Under the pieces are notes generated by a model, which made no database searches, was not told where the DNA came from, and was given only the letters and a program-made list of their open reading frames with translations. Made by a program: the position numbers and the translations under genes. From JANOSH01 sp031415695 (lineage in GTDB: Bacteria; Actinomycetota; Acidimicrobiia; Acidimicrobiales; Ilumatobacteraceae): 64,000 nucleotides of DNA. The stretch lies in the NCBI GenBank assembly GCA_031415695.1, contig JANOSH010000032.1:1-64000 (forward strand). The letters are read 5' to 3'. Positions 17,406 through 25,512 of this stretch are shown here, piece by piece. Position 1 is the first letter of the stretch, and every line of letters begins with the position of its first letter.

Positions 17406-19744
17406 CGCAGCGTCGCACCGAGTTTGGCCGCACCGGCAATGCACGACAGCTGCAAGGATGCCAGCTCCGTTTCGGACAAGGTCCGGTCGGCCGCCTGCAA
17501 CCGCAGCCGGTACGCCAGGCTTCGATGGGCCGACGGCATCGACGGACCACGGAATACGTCGAACAGACTCACGTCGACGAGCAGCTCGCCCGACGCTTTG
17601 CGCAAGGCTCCCGCGAGCTGCTCGGCCGAAACCTTATCGGGGGTAACAAACGCCAAGTCGAGATCGCTCGACGGATACCGTCGTACCGGTTTGTACGCCA
17701 TGGCGCCATGCGGTGAGGCGAGTAGCGCATCGAGATCGAGGTCGAGCCACGCCACGCGTTCGCTCACCGAGAACGCGTCGAGTGCATCGGGATGAACTTC
17801 GCCTACTGCACCCACCGGACGGCCAGCGGCGAAGATGGTGGCACTACGACCAGGATGCATTCCAGGGTGTAGCGCCTGTTGGAGCCGCGCCCCTTTGATG
17901 CCAAGAGCAACAACCAATTCGTTCCAAACCTCGACTGCAGCCGGCGCTTGTGCCCCGGCAAGTACAACGCTGAGGCGTTCGTGTTCGGCTGGTAACACGG
18001 CTCCGATTTCGCCGCGACGAACGACTCGACCGATCTCGAAGAACGCGACACCTAACGCACGATGCCCTTCGTTGTAGGCCACAGCCTTGAGAAGGCCCGG
18101 TAAGAGGGAGCCGCGAAGTACCGCTTCGTCGACGGTCATGGGGTTGGTAATGGCTACGGGCTCGCCCAGCGACGCGAGCCCGGCTCGAGCGTGGTCGTCG
18201 ACTCCGAGCCACGGGTTAGGCATCGCTTCGTCGCAGCCCAGCCCAAGCAGCACCTGTCGCACGGCGCGACGATCCTTTTGGTGGGCGGAGAGTCGGCCGT
18301 GCAGCGGGGACGATGGCACCGACGGCACAATTTTGTCGTAACCGTACTGGCGCGCAATCTCCTCGATCACCTCGATCTCGGTTGTGCAGTCGGGCCGCCA
18401 CGACGGCACCGTGACACGCGCACCGTCGACTGTGAAGCCGATTGGCTGCAAAAGCGGACCGATAGCAGCCTGCGCCAATGCGGTTCCGAGCACCGCATTC
18501 ACCCGTTCGATGCGCACATCGACACTAGTTGTGTCGGGCATATTCCCCCGACTGTCGACTTGACCAGCGACGAGTTGCAGCGCGGGGCAGGTTTCTTGCA
18601 ACAGTTCCACAATGCGACTGACGACCGCGTCGCACCCCAGCGGGTCGACACCTCGCTCGAAGCGGATGCTGGCCTCACTTCGTAGACCGTGGCGCACCGT
18701 TGCTCGCTGAATACCGGCCGGTTGAAACCACGCGACTTCGAGAGCGACTGTGGTGGTTGCGTCAGTTATCTCGGTAGTGAGTCCGCCCATGACCCCGGCG
18801 AGACCAATGGCCTGATCGGCGCCATCGCAAATGAGAAGGTCGTCTGGGTCGAGTTCGTGGTCGACGCCATCGAGAGTGACCAGCCGCTCGTTGGCGCGGG
18901 CCAAGCGGACAACAAAACTGGCACCACCCAACGTATCGAGATCGTAGGCGTGGCTCGGCTGATTGCGTTCGAGCATCACGTAGTTCGTGACATCGACGAC
19001 GTTACTGATGGACCGCATGCCAACGGCGACCAGCCGGTCGGCCATCCACGGTGCCGACGGACCCACCTCAATGCCTGTGATGACGGACGATGTGAACCGG
19101 CCGCACCGGTCCGGTGCTGCAATGTGAACCGCAGCCGAAATGACCGTTGGCGATTGTGCGACGCCCGAGCCGGGGACGGTGAACGGCAACCCAAGCCGAG
19201 CCGCGAGGTCGCGGGCAATGCCAACAACTCCCCACGTTTCGGGGCGATTTCGTGTGAGGTCGAGGTCGAAAACATAGTCGGGCAGCAGCCCGGCTCCGAC
19301 CCACGGCGACGAGCCGAGTTCGAGGTTGGGTGGCAGAATCCAGATACCCGAGTCCTCGTGGCCAACACCGATCTCACGCTGGCTGCACAACATTCCGTTG
19401 GACAACTCACCGCGCATGGTGCCTTGCTGGATGTTGCGGCCGTCGGGCATAACCGTGCCAATGGTTGCCAACGCCACGAGATCGCCTGGTTGCATGTTGA
19501 ACGCACCGCAACAGATTTGGAGCGACTGCCCGTCGCCGCGATCGACATGGACGATACCGATCTTGTCGGCATTGGGGTGCTTGGCGCGGGCAAGGACCTT
19601 GGCAACGACAACCCCGTCGACTGGACGATTGATCGCAATGATCTCCTCGACCGCCATTCCGAGCTGTGTCAGATGCGCGCCTATGTGATGCGGGTCATCG
19701 CCGAAAGCGGCGAACTCGTTGAGCCAAGACAGTGTTACTTTCAT
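17402..19744 (-). CDS. pheT: Phenylalanyl-tRNA synthetase beta subunit
   Basis: PheT is the large subunit of the (alpha-beta)2 PheRS. The 780-residue chain has the expected order: start MKVTLSWLNEF, the tRNA-binding EMAP-like domain (about 40-150, HPNADKIGIVHVDRGDG), the B3/B4 editing domain (about 210-370), B5 DNA-binding-like domain, the catalytic-like core and a C-terminal ferredoxin-like anticodon domain (YPSSDLDLAFVTP to the end). It lies 7 nt after pheS in the infC-rpmI-rplT-trmH-pheS-pheT block. Plus-strand frames across it are shadows. Confidence 0.97.
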   Translation of the reverse strand: MKVTLSWLNEFAAFGDDPHHIGAHLTQLGMAVEEIIAINRPVDGVVVAKVLARAKHPNADKIGIVHVDRGDGQSLQICCGAFNMQPGDLVALATIGTVMPDGRNIQQGTMRGELSNGMLCSQREIGVGHEDSGIWILPPNLELGSSPWVGAGLLPDYVFDLDLTRNRPETWGVVGIARDLAARLGLPFTVPGSGVAQSPTVISAAVHIAAPDRCGRFTSSVITGIEVGPSAPWMADRLVAVGMRSISNVVDVTNYVMLERNQPSHAYDLDTLGGASFVVRLARANERLVTLDGVDHELDPDDLLICDGADQAIGLAGVMGGLTTEITDATTTVALEVAWFQPAGIQRATVRHGLRSEASIRFERGVDPLGCDAVVSRIVELLQETCPALQLVAGQVDSRGNMPDTTSVDVRIERVNAVLGTALAQAAIGPLLQPIGFTVDGARVTVPSWRPDCTTEIEVIEEIARQYGYDKIVPSVPSSPLHGRLSAHQKDRRAVRQVLLGLGCDEAMPNPWLGVDDHARAGLASLGEPVAITNPMTVDEAVLRGSLLPGLLKAVAYNEGHRALGVAFFEIGRVVRRGEIGAVLPAEHERLSVVLAGAQAPAAVEVWNELVVALGIKGARLQQALHPGMHPGRSATIFAAGRPVGAVGEVHPDALDAFSVSERVAWLDLDLDALLASPHGAMAYKPVRRYPSSDLDLAFVTPDKVSAEQLAGALRKASGELLVDVSLFDVFRGPSMPSAHRSLAYRLRLQAADRTLSETELASLQLSCIAGAAKLGATLR

Positions 19745-19751
19745 GGCCGTC

Positions 19752-20756
19752 TCAGAACTGCCGCACGAAGCGGATGTCGTTGGTGAACATTTCCCGAAGG
19801 TCGTCGACGCCCCAGCCCGATAGGCCGAAACGGTCCATCCCGAACCCGAAAGCGAACCCGGTGAACTCTTCGGGGTCGATGCCGCACACCGTCAGCACAT
19901 CGGGATGCACCATGCCGCACCCGCCAAGTTCGATCCACGAGCCATCGGGGCGCTGGATGTCGAACTCGGCCGACGGTTCGGTGAAGGGAAAGTAGCTCGG
20001 CCGCAGCCGGCTGTTGAAGCCTGGACCAAAGAACGCTTCGGTAAACGCCTGGATAGTGCCAGCGAGATGGCCCATGGTGATACCGCGATCGACGACCAGA
20101 CCCTCGATCTGATGAAAGACCGGCATATGGGTGGCGTCGGGTGTGTCGCGCCGGAACACCCGACCGGGCGCAATGATGTAGATAGGCGGCTGGGTCGATT
20201 GCATCGTACGGATTTGCACCGGGCTGGTGTGGGTCCGCAAAACCGTCGAACCAGGGGCACCCCAGTCGACAAACAGTGTGTCCCACATGCTTCGCGCCGG
20301 GTGTCCTGGCCCCATGCCTAGTGCTTCGAAGTTGTGGAAATCGGTCTCGACTTCGAGTCCCTCGGCTACGGTGAAGCCCAGCCCAACGAATACGTCTTCA
20401 AGCCGCTCCCACACCTGGGTGACGAGATGGGCGTGTCCTCGGGTCGGGCGGGTGACGACCTCGGTGAGGTCGAGTCGTTCGGCAGCCAACGTGGCCGCCC
20501 GTTCCAGAGTCCTCAGCTCGATTAGCCGGGTGTCGTGCGCATGCTGGGCGGCAGCGACCGCCTCGTTGACCGCCTGACCAGCGGTCTTGCGCGCTTGCGG
20601 ATCGAGCTGGCCGAGCCGGGCCTTAAAGCCAGCCAGACCTTGCTTGCCGAGGAGCTCGCCACCGAGCAATTTGAGTTCGTCGACCGTGGACGCAGCGGTC
20701 AAGCGACTGCTGGCGTCGCTGCCAGCTAAACGGACTTCATCAATCAGATCAGGCAT
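19752..20756 (-). CDS. pheS: Phenylalanyl-tRNA synthetase alpha subunit
   Basis: PheS carries the class II catalytic core of PheRS. The 334-residue protein has an N-terminal coiled-coil arm (about 1-85), then motif 1 around GFTVAEGLEVETDFHNFEAL, motif 2 around RTHTSPVQIRTM and FRRDTPDATHMPVFHQIEGL, and motif 3 in GFAFGFGMDRFGL near the C-terminus. The alpha-subunit length is normal. It precedes pheT by 7 nt and follows the RNA methyltransferase gene by 40 nt, so one transcript is likely. Confidence 0.97.
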   Translation of the reverse strand: MPDLIDEVRLAGSDASSRLTAASTVDELKLLGGELLGKQGLAGFKARLGQLDPQARKTAGQAVNEAVAAAQHAHDTRLIELRTLERAATLAAERLDLTEVVTRPTRGHAHLVTQVWERLEDVFVGLGFTVAEGLEVETDFHNFEALGMGPGHPARSMWDTLFVDWGAPGSTVLRTHTSPVQIRTMQSTQPPIYIIAPGRVFRRDTPDATHMPVFHQIEGLVVDRGITMGHLAGTIQAFTEAFFGPGFNSRLRPSYFPFTEPSAEFDIQRPDGSWIELGGCGMVHPDVLTVCGIDPEEFTGFAFGFGMDRFGLSGWGVDDLREMFTNDIRFVRQF

Positions 20757-20796
20757 CTACTGGCGCACTTTCGGACAAGAGAGACGATGGTAGCGC

Positions 20797-21522
20797 TCAG
20801 CGACGTTGCCGAGCCGCTTCAAAACAGATGACCGTTGCCGCCATGGCCACGTTGAGGCTTTCGGCGCGTCCGACATGGCTAATGGTGAGCCATCCGTCGA
20901 CCCGAGTGTCGGCTCCCAAACCATGGGCCTCGTTACCGAGAACGAGAGCAAACGGTTCAACAAGGTTGGCCTGGTCGTAGGCCACACCTGCTGCCGCCGA
21001 CGTTCCCAGAAGGCGAAACGCGATTGCATCGAGCTCACATTCGATAACCGGGATATGGAACAACGCCCCGGCCGAGGAACGAACCACTTTGGGTGAGAAC
21101 GCATCGACTGTTCCTGGCGTTACGACAACCCCGTGCGCTCCTGCCGCCTCGGCCGTACGCAATATTGTCCCGAGATTTCCGGGATCGGAAACCTGATGCG
21201 CGACAACGATAAAGGTTGCATCCTCAGGAGGTTTCGCCAGCGACAGGCGAACGGCCAATGCCACTACCGGACGCGCTGTCGCCACGTCCATTACCTTGGC
21301 CAAGACCCCGGACCGCACGATCGTGGCGCCTTCAGGCGCTAGGTCGACGGCATCCTCGTCGACGAAGATCCGTTCAATCGGCCAGCCGCTCTGCACGGCC
21401 TCGGCTACCAGCGACGGGCCTTCGATAACAAAGCGTTGGTCCTCGAGACGCGAACTACGGCGCCCCATCAGGCGCCGCAGCTGTTGAATCTGAGAATTCG
21501 TAGACCCAAGGGGGTCACTCAC
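20797..21522 (-). CDS. SpoU/TrmH-family 2'-O-ribose RNA methyltransferase
   Basis: A 241-residue SPOUT methyltransferase that should methylate a 2'-OH in rRNA or tRNA using SAM. It has an N-terminal substrate-binding domain (about 1-75, RFVIEGPSLVAEAV) and the knotted catalytic domain with motif 1 in HQVSDPGNLGTILRTAEAAG, motif 2 in FALVLGNEAHGL and motif 3 in RAESLNVAMAATVICFEA. Actinobacteria often carry such a gene (called tsnR in mycobacteria) between rplT and pheS, as here. The GTG start overlaps the rplT stop by 4 nt. The exact target nucleotide cannot be told from sequence. Confidence 0.9.
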   Translation of the reverse strand: MSDPLGSTNSQIQQLRRLMGRRSSRLEDQRFVIEGPSLVAEAVQSGWPIERIFVDEDAVDLAPEGATIVRSGVLAKVMDVATARPVVALAVRLSLAKPPEDATFIVVAHQVSDPGNLGTILRTAEAAGAHGVVVTPGTVDAFSPKVVRSSAGALFHIPVIECELDAIAFRLLGTSAAAGVAYDQANLVEPFALVLGNEAHGLGADTRVDGWLTISHVGRAESLNVAMAATVICFEAARQRR

Positions 21523-21878
21523 GCAGCGAGGGCACCCTTCGCGGCCTCAACCAATCGGCTGAAAGCTGCTGGGTCGGTAACCGCCAGATCGGCCATGACT
21601 TTGCGGTCTACGACGATTCCCGCAACGTTGAGACCTGCGATGAATCGGCTGTAACTCATGTCATTGAGGCGGCAACCAGCATTGATTCGCTGAATCCACA
21701 GACGGCGAAACTCGCCCTTCTTAGCTCGACGGTCGCGGAATGCGTACTGGCCAGAACGCATGACCTGTTCGTTGGCTGCACGTACTGAGCGGCTCTTGTT
21801 GCCGTAATAACCCTTAGCCCGTTCAAGGATGACGCGGCGCTTCTTGCGGCCGTGTACGGAACGCTTAACTCTTGCCAT
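21519..21878 (-). CDS. rplT: Ribosomal protein L20
   Basis: L20 is a 119-residue basic protein of the large subunit that is essential for early assembly. The start MARVKRSVHGRKKRR and the block GYYGNKSRSVRAANEQVMR, followed by WIQRINAGCRLNDMSYSRF, are diagnostic. The C-terminal globular part ends with FSRLVEAAKGALAA. It follows rpmI by 26 nt and is translationally coupled to the methyltransferase gene by a GTGA overlap. Confidence 0.98.
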   Translation of the reverse strand: MARVKRSVHGRKKRRVILERAKGYYGNKSRSVRAANEQVMRSGQYAFRDRRAKKGEFRRLWIQRINAGCRLNDMSYSRFIAGLNVAGIVVDRKVMADLAVTDPAAFSRLVEAAKGALAA

Positions 21879-21904
21879 GGTGTAGCTCCTTCCAGGTCTC
21901 TAGA

Positions 21905-22102
21905 TCAGCGCTCGGCGAGGAGCCGCTTGATCTTGCGGGCATCGCCCGGGTGGACATCGGCCATGCCGTCGAGGCGGCGAGTAACCACCGACGACTTCTT
22001 CTCGAACAGGTGCTGACGATTTGCCTTGAGGCGGCGCAGCTTGCCAGTTCCGGTTTTGCTAAACCGCTTAGCCGCGGTCTTGCTCGTCTTCATCTTGGGC
22101 AT
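21905..22102 (-). CDS. rpmI: Ribosomal protein L35
   Basis: L35 is a 65-residue, highly basic large-subunit protein. The sequence begins MPKMKTSKTAAKRFSKTGTG and continues with the RRLKANRQHLFEKKS block that identifies the family; the C-terminal KIKRLLAER is typical. It sits between infC and rplT in the conserved IF3-L35-L20 operon, 67 nt after the infC stop. Confidence 0.97.
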   Translation of the reverse strand: MPKMKTSKTAAKRFSKTGTGKLRRLKANRQHLFEKKSSVVTRRLDGMADVHPGDARKIKRLLAER

Positions 22103-22169
22103 ATCAGGGAACTTTCTCGTAGAAAACTGCTGGTGCGAACACCGGCTTGTATGAACATTACTGAACTGC

Positions 22170-22754
22170 TCAGGGCGTAGCGGGGGTGGCCGCTTCGACC
22201 GGTGCTACATCTTGAGGAGATGCCTTCTTCTTATTACGATCGGGCGCAAGCACCATGATCATGTTGCGGCCGTCCTGCTTGGGAGCCGCCTCGATCTTGC
22301 CGACATTCACCACTTCTTCGGCCACATGATGCAGGATCTTCATACCGAGTTCGGGGTGTTGTACCTCTCGACCCCGAAACATGATGGTGACCTTGACCTT
22401 GTGACCTTCGCCGAGAAATTCAGCAACCTTGCGGGTCTTGGTATCGAAGTCGCCCGAGCCAATTTTGGGCCGGTACTTCATTTCCTTGATCGCAGAGCTA
22501 CTGCTCTTTCGGCGTGATTCCTTCGCCTTTTGCGCTTCCTCGTACCGATACTTGCCGTAATCCATGATTCGGCAAACGGGTGGGGTGGCAAGTGGGGCGA
22601 CCTCGACTAAGTCGAGATCGGCCTCTCTCGCCAGCTTCAACGCATCGTGGACCGCCTTGATTCCAAGTTGCGATCCGTCAGCTCCAATGACTCTGACTTC
22701 ACGTGACCGGATGCGATCGTTGATTCGCGGCTCGGTGGTGGGTGGCGGTGCTAT
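22170..22754 (-). CDS. infC: Translation initiation factor IF-3, predicted ATA start
   Basis: IF-3 binds the 30S subunit and checks start-codon pairing. From the proposed start the protein is 194 residues: N-domain with EPRINDRIRSREVRVIG and the ADLDLVEVAP...PPVCRIMDYGKYRYE block, a basic linker, and the C-domain with FRGREVQHPELG. Between the in-frame TAG (22767-22769) and the TTG inside ALKLARE (22640) there is no ATG, GTG or TTG, yet that stretch encodes conserved IF-3 residues. ATA at 22752-22754 is nine bases after AGGAG and ten codons before RIND. Rare start codons (AUU in E. coli) are known for infC and mediate autoregulation. The short C-terminal tail (PVEAATPATP) is lineage specific. 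Confidence 0.92.
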   Translation of the reverse strand: MAPPPTTEPRINDRIRSREVRVIGADGSQLGIKAVHDALKLAREADLDLVEVAPLATPPVCRIMDYGKYRYEEAQKAKESRRKSSSSAIKEMKYRPKIGSGDFDTKTRKVAEFLGEGHKVKVTIMFRGREVQHPELGMKILHHVAEEVVNVGKIEAAPKQDGRNMIMVLAPDRNKKKASPQDVAPVEAATPATP

Positions 22755-22938
22755 TGGTGTTCGCTCCTACGCAATGGGCTCCTCCCAAAATTCGGACATG
22801 GACGCCAGCAAGAAGCCGACGCCCTAGCAGAGGAGAACCCACTGTTCGAAACATCGACCCGGACGCACAAGCTGTGGCCGGGTGGGAACTCGTAACGAGC
22901 ACCACTTCCTATCGGTTGTGACAAGTAGGTTAGCTCAT
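22755..22938. promoter_or_regulatory. Divergent infC / DUF1844 intergenic region with infC ribosome binding site
   Basis: The 184-bp gap holds the start signals of two divergent genes. On the minus strand TAGGAG (22769-22764) precedes the proposed infC ATA by nine bases and decides that start; a second GGAGGAG-like stretch lies about 20 bases further upstream. On the plus strand TAGGTT (22926-22931) ends seven bases before the DUF1844 GTG and may be a -10 element. I could not identify convincing -35 elements or a known leader RNA structure. Confidence 0.55.
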
Positions 22939-23289
22939 GTGAGTAACGAAAAGACATCTTCCGGTGACCGACCCTCTGATGACGACCTCGCCAAGGTCGA
23001 ACAGGCCATGGCCGAAGCCCGCGAACGCATCGCCGAAGTCCCAGCCGAAATGATCGTAACCAACCATGCCATGGGCCTGTACGAGCTGGCGGCCATTCAT
23101 CTCAGTGCGCAACCTCCACGCCTGTTCGAAGCCGCATTGGGCATCGACGCCTTCGCCTGTATGGTCGAAGGACTGGGGGAACGACTTGGCGAGAACGCTG
23201 CTGTTCTGCGAGACGCGCTTCAGCAAATTCGCTTGGCGTTCGTACAGGTGAAGGGCGTTCAGACCACCGTGACAGACCCCGCCTCGTAG
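22939..23289 (+). CDS. DUF1844 family protein
   Basis: A 116-residue, mostly helical cytoplasmic protein of the DUF1844 family; in Actinobacteria these are often found next to infC, as here, and have no assigned function. The core LYELAAIHLSAQPPRLFEAALGIDAFACMVEGLG and the C-terminal LRDALQQIRLAFVQVKG match the family. GTG 22939 (VSNEKTSS) is chosen because the upstream extension overlaps the promoter region and shows no family similarity. Its last 31 bases overlap the convergent cold-shock-domain gene. Confidence 0.8.
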   Translation: MSNEKTSSGDRPSDDDLAKVEQAMAEARERIAEVPAEMIVTNHAMGLYELAAIHLSAQPPRLFEAALGIDAFACMVEGLGERLGENAAVLRDALQQIRLAFVQVKGVQTTVTDPAS

Positions 23290-23453
23290 CGACCCAAACG
23301 AGGTATCGCCACGAACTCAACCGTTGTTCCCGTTGAAAGCGTGCGTGAGCCATCGGCCACTTCAGTGCAATGTACGAACCATCGGTCGCCGTCGTCGTCG
23401 TCGATCCAGCCGAACCCGGCGGCATCGTCGAACTCGGCTACCAATCCGCGCAT
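23259..23453 (-). CDS. Divergent cold-shock-domain protein
   Basis: A 64-residue single-domain OB-fold protein. The RNP motifs are altered from the classic form: GFGWI replaces KGFGFI and WFVHCTEV replaces VFVHFS, followed by ADGSRTL and the end GRYEAGSVTVV. It should bind single-stranded nucleic acid; whether it is cold induced is unknown. The ATG shares one base with the hisG stop (TGATG), so it is probably cotranslated with hisG. Its 3' end overlaps the convergent DUF1844 gene by 31 bp. Confidence 0.82.
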   Translation of the reverse strand: MRGLVAEFDDAAGFGWIDDDDGDRWFVHCTEVADGSRTLSTGTTVEFVAIPRLGRYEAGSVTVV

Positions 23454-24325
23454 CAGTGCACGATCTTGGCGAGAGCGAGTTCAAGAATGTCGCTCGCTCC
23501 CGCACCTTTGAGATTGGGAATGAGCAAGTTGATGTCACGTTTGGGTACTACGGTCTCGATGGCGTATCCCCCATCAGCTAATTTCGACACCGTTGGCGAC
23601 TTCATCGACGGAAGAACGCTGAGCACGGCCTCGTACTGGTGCTCGGAGACATTGAGCTTTACCAAGACCTTACCGCGGGCTTCGAGGGTGCCATTGAGCA
23701 GGGTCATGATCTGTTCCATGGCGTGACGCTTGGCCGGATCGGCAAACGACGCCGTATTGGCGATGACCTCGGTGCGGCTCGTAAGGATGGTGTCGATAAT
23801 GCGCAACCCGGCTGCCTTCAAAGCCCGCCCAGATTCGGTGAGATCGACAACGACGTCTGCAATGTCGGGAATTTTCGCCTCGGTGGCGCCGTACGACAAC
23901 CGAATATCGGCATCGATACCTTTTTCGGCGAAGTAACGCCTGGTCATTTCTGGGTACTCGGTGGCTACCCGCACTCCCGGCTTGAGATCTTCGATGCGCT
24001 CGACTGACGAGTCGCCGGCGACCGCAACGATCACCCGAATCGGCAAACTGGTTGCCTTTGAGTACCCGAGTTCACCGAGGCTCACAACGTCTGCGCCGGT
24101 TTCGTTGACCCAGTCTCGACCAGTGATACCGACATCGAAGAGACCCTCGGCGACATAGATGGGGATTTCCTGCGGACGAAGAATGCGCACCTCGTCAATG
24201 CGAGGATCGTCGACCGAGGCTTTGTAATCCACCGACGAGTGACGGATGATGGCGAGATCAGCCGATTCGAAGAGCGCAAACGTGGCCTTTTCGAGCGAGC
24301 CTTTAGGGACAACGAGTCGGAGCAC
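23453..24325 (-). CDS. hisG: ATP phosphoribosyltransferase, long form
   Basis: HisG joins ATP and PRPP in the first step of histidine synthesis. The 290-residue protein is the long, self-contained form: a type II periplasmic-binding-like catalytic half (LRLVVPKGSLEKATFALFE, RILRPQEIPIYVAEGLFDVGITGRDWV, and the PRPP loop in ADVVVDLTESGRALKAAGL) and a C-terminal regulatory domain (about 210-285) that binds histidine for feedback inhibition. It starts with GTG at 24325, 23 bp after mogA. No other his genes are in the window; hisE, which usually neighbours hisG in actinobacteria, is not seen. Confidence 0.96.
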   Translation of the reverse strand: MLRLVVPKGSLEKATFALFESADLAIIRHSSVDYKASVDDPRIDEVRILRPQEIPIYVAEGLFDVGITGRDWVNETGADVVSLGELGYSKATSLPIRVIVAVAGDSSVERIEDLKPGVRVATEYPEMTRRYFAEKGIDADIRLSYGATEAKIPDIADVVVDLTESGRALKAAGLRIIDTILTSRTEVIANTASFADPAKRHAMEQIMTLLNGTLEARGKVLVKLNVSEHQYEAVLSVLPSMKSPTVSKLADGGYAIETVVPKRDINLLIPNLKGAGASDILELALAKIVH

Positions 24326-24348
24326 ACCGCCAGTCTAGTAACCTGGTG

Positions 24349-24822
24349 TCAGTGACCAGTCGGAGTTTCGGCGAGGAGTCGCAAAGCGTGAGGCAAGATG
24401 TCGATGACCGCTTCGAGCTGTTCGACACAACCTTTGGGCGAACCGGGCGTGTTGAGGATGACGGCTTGACCGCGAATGCCTGCCATGCCACGAGACAATC
24501 GTCCGAGTGGGCTCACGAGTCGCATCGCCTCGGCTAGGCCCGGAGCCTCTCGTTCCAAGATGAGCCTGGTTCCCTCGGGAGTGAGATCTCGCGGTGTAAA
24601 CCCGGTTCCCCCAGTGGACACGACAAGCCCGGCGAAATCCGCCGTCATATCGGCCAGAGCTTCGGCCACTGATTCGACACCGTCGGCAACAACACGACGT
24701 TCAACAACGAGGAAACCGTGCGACACCAAACAGTCGGCCAACGCGACCCCGCTCTTGTCCTGCCGGGTGCCGTGGATGACACCGTCCGAGACGGTCAGTA
24801 CTTTGGCTGCTAGATCCGACAT
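24349..24822 (-). CDS. Molybdopterin adenylyltransferase family protein (MogA/MoaB)
   Basis: A 157-residue MoCF/MogA-type protein that adenylates molybdopterin before metal insertion. The family motifs are VLTVSDGVIHGTRQDKSG near the N-terminus, the SGGTG-type loop as LVVSTGGTGFTPRDLTPEGT (about 68-87) and the end VILNTPGSPKGCVEQLEAV. MogA and MoaB cannot be separated by sequence alone. No other molybdenum-cofactor gene is nearby, so its presence between vapC and hisG looks incidental. Confidence 0.9.
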   Translation of the reverse strand: MSDLAAKVLTVSDGVIHGTRQDKSGVALADCLVSHGFLVVERRVVADGVESVAEALADMTADFAGLVVSTGGTGFTPRDLTPEGTRLILEREAPGLAEAMRLVSPLGRLSRGMAGIRGQAVILNTPGSPKGCVEQLEAVIDILPHALRLLAETPTGH

Positions 24823-24854
24823 GAGATCAGTGTGCCATCACGATGGGCCGCATG

Positions 24855-25226
24855 TCACCGGGCGAGCACGACATTGTCGAGGCCGCTCGCAGCCAGCGAG
24901 GCATCGAGCGTTATGAGCGGCACCCGCAAGACCTCGGCCAACGCCAACGACAGGGCCGACTCAATCGAATCGAACTGTTGTCGCAATTCGAGCGCTCGGC
25001 TGTACAACGCCGATGCCGGGAACCGCTCGAATGCTCGATGCGCCAATTCGACGTCGAACGACACGTCGATCGGGCGGGCGGGTTGCCGCAGCAGCCAACA
25101 TACGTCGGCAACCGAGTCAAGAAGTTCGCCGACGATAGAACCATCGGCCCGGTCGAATTGTGCGGGCCAGGTTCCAGCTAGACCGAGCCATGCGGCAGCA
25201 CCACCGTGATCGACGACCCAACTCAT
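24855..25226 (-). CDS. PIN-domain protein, VapC-like toxin with altered acidic residues
   Basis: A 123-residue protein with PIN-domain layout: VVDH at residues 4-7 with the first Asp (D6), a helical middle, then ALSLALAEVLRVPLITLD (91-108) with the last Asp (D108). In VapC nucleases two further acids normally lie in EVAN-like and YDA-like motifs; by eye the matching positions here are Ser38 (DSVAD) and Ser90 (ESALSL), each with an acid one residue earlier (D37, E89). It may be a catalytically weakened toxin or use shifted acids. It overlaps vapB by 4 nt (ATGA), the typical toxin-antitoxin order. Confidence 0.78.
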   Translation of the reverse strand: MSWVVDHGGAAAWLGLAGTWPAQFDRADGSIVGELLDSVADVCWLLRQPARPIDVSFDVELAHRAFERFPASALYSRALELRQQFDSIESALSLALAEVLRVPLITLDASLAASGLDNVVLAR

Positions 25227-25480
25227 CGAAGGTTCGCTGTCAGACTGGCTAGCCGGACCCTGCGTTCAGCGTCGACAACCGCGAACTCTTCCACTGTGAT
25301 GGGTGACCGATGACTGTTGCGGCCCACCATGGCCGCAACCTCCTCAGGCGACGGTCTGTCGGCCGCCCTAATAAGCAGACGCCTTACGTATTCCTCCAAA
25401 GATGTGCCGGCAACCAACGCGCGGACCCGTAGCCGGGCAACGACGTCGGGGTCAAGGTTGCGAACATTGAGTGCAGACAT
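25223..25480 (-). CDS. Ribbon-helix-helix antitoxin, VapB-like
   Basis: An 85-residue protein whose first 40 residues form a ribbon-helix-helix DNA-binding domain (SALNVRNLDPDVVARLRVRA then GTSLEEYVRRLL), the FitA/VapB type. The C-terminal tail (about 45-85) should bind and neutralise the PIN-domain partner encoded immediately downstream. ATG 25480 is chosen because the conserved strand starts there; the open frame continues upstream into rsmB without family similarity. A palindrome at 25486-25499 just before the gene may be its operator. Confidence 0.82.
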   Translation of the reverse strand: MSALNVRNLDPDVVARLRVRALVAGTSLEEYVRRLLIRAADRPSPEEVAAMVGRNSHRSPITVEEFAVVDAERRVRLASLTANLR

Positions 25481-25485
25481 GACCC

Positions 25486-25499
25486 CAATGATATCACTG
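25486..25499 (-). promoter_or_regulatory. Palindrome upstream of vapB, candidate autoregulatory operator
   Basis: The core TGATATCA (25489-25496) is a perfect 8-bp palindrome, extended by CA/TG at both ends with one mismatched pair between (CAATGATATCACTG). It ends six bases before the vapB ATG and follows the rsmB stop by 13 bp. RHH antitoxins commonly bind such short palindromes to repress their own operon; the assignment is inference. Confidence 0.45.
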
Positions 25500-25512
25500 T
25501 TGATGGCAGTCT

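Noticed and set aside
18689..19786. Plus-strand open frame of 365 codons antisense to pheT
   Set aside because: The minus-strand PheT motifs run through the entire stretch; the antisense product is low in hydrophobic residues and unlike any family.
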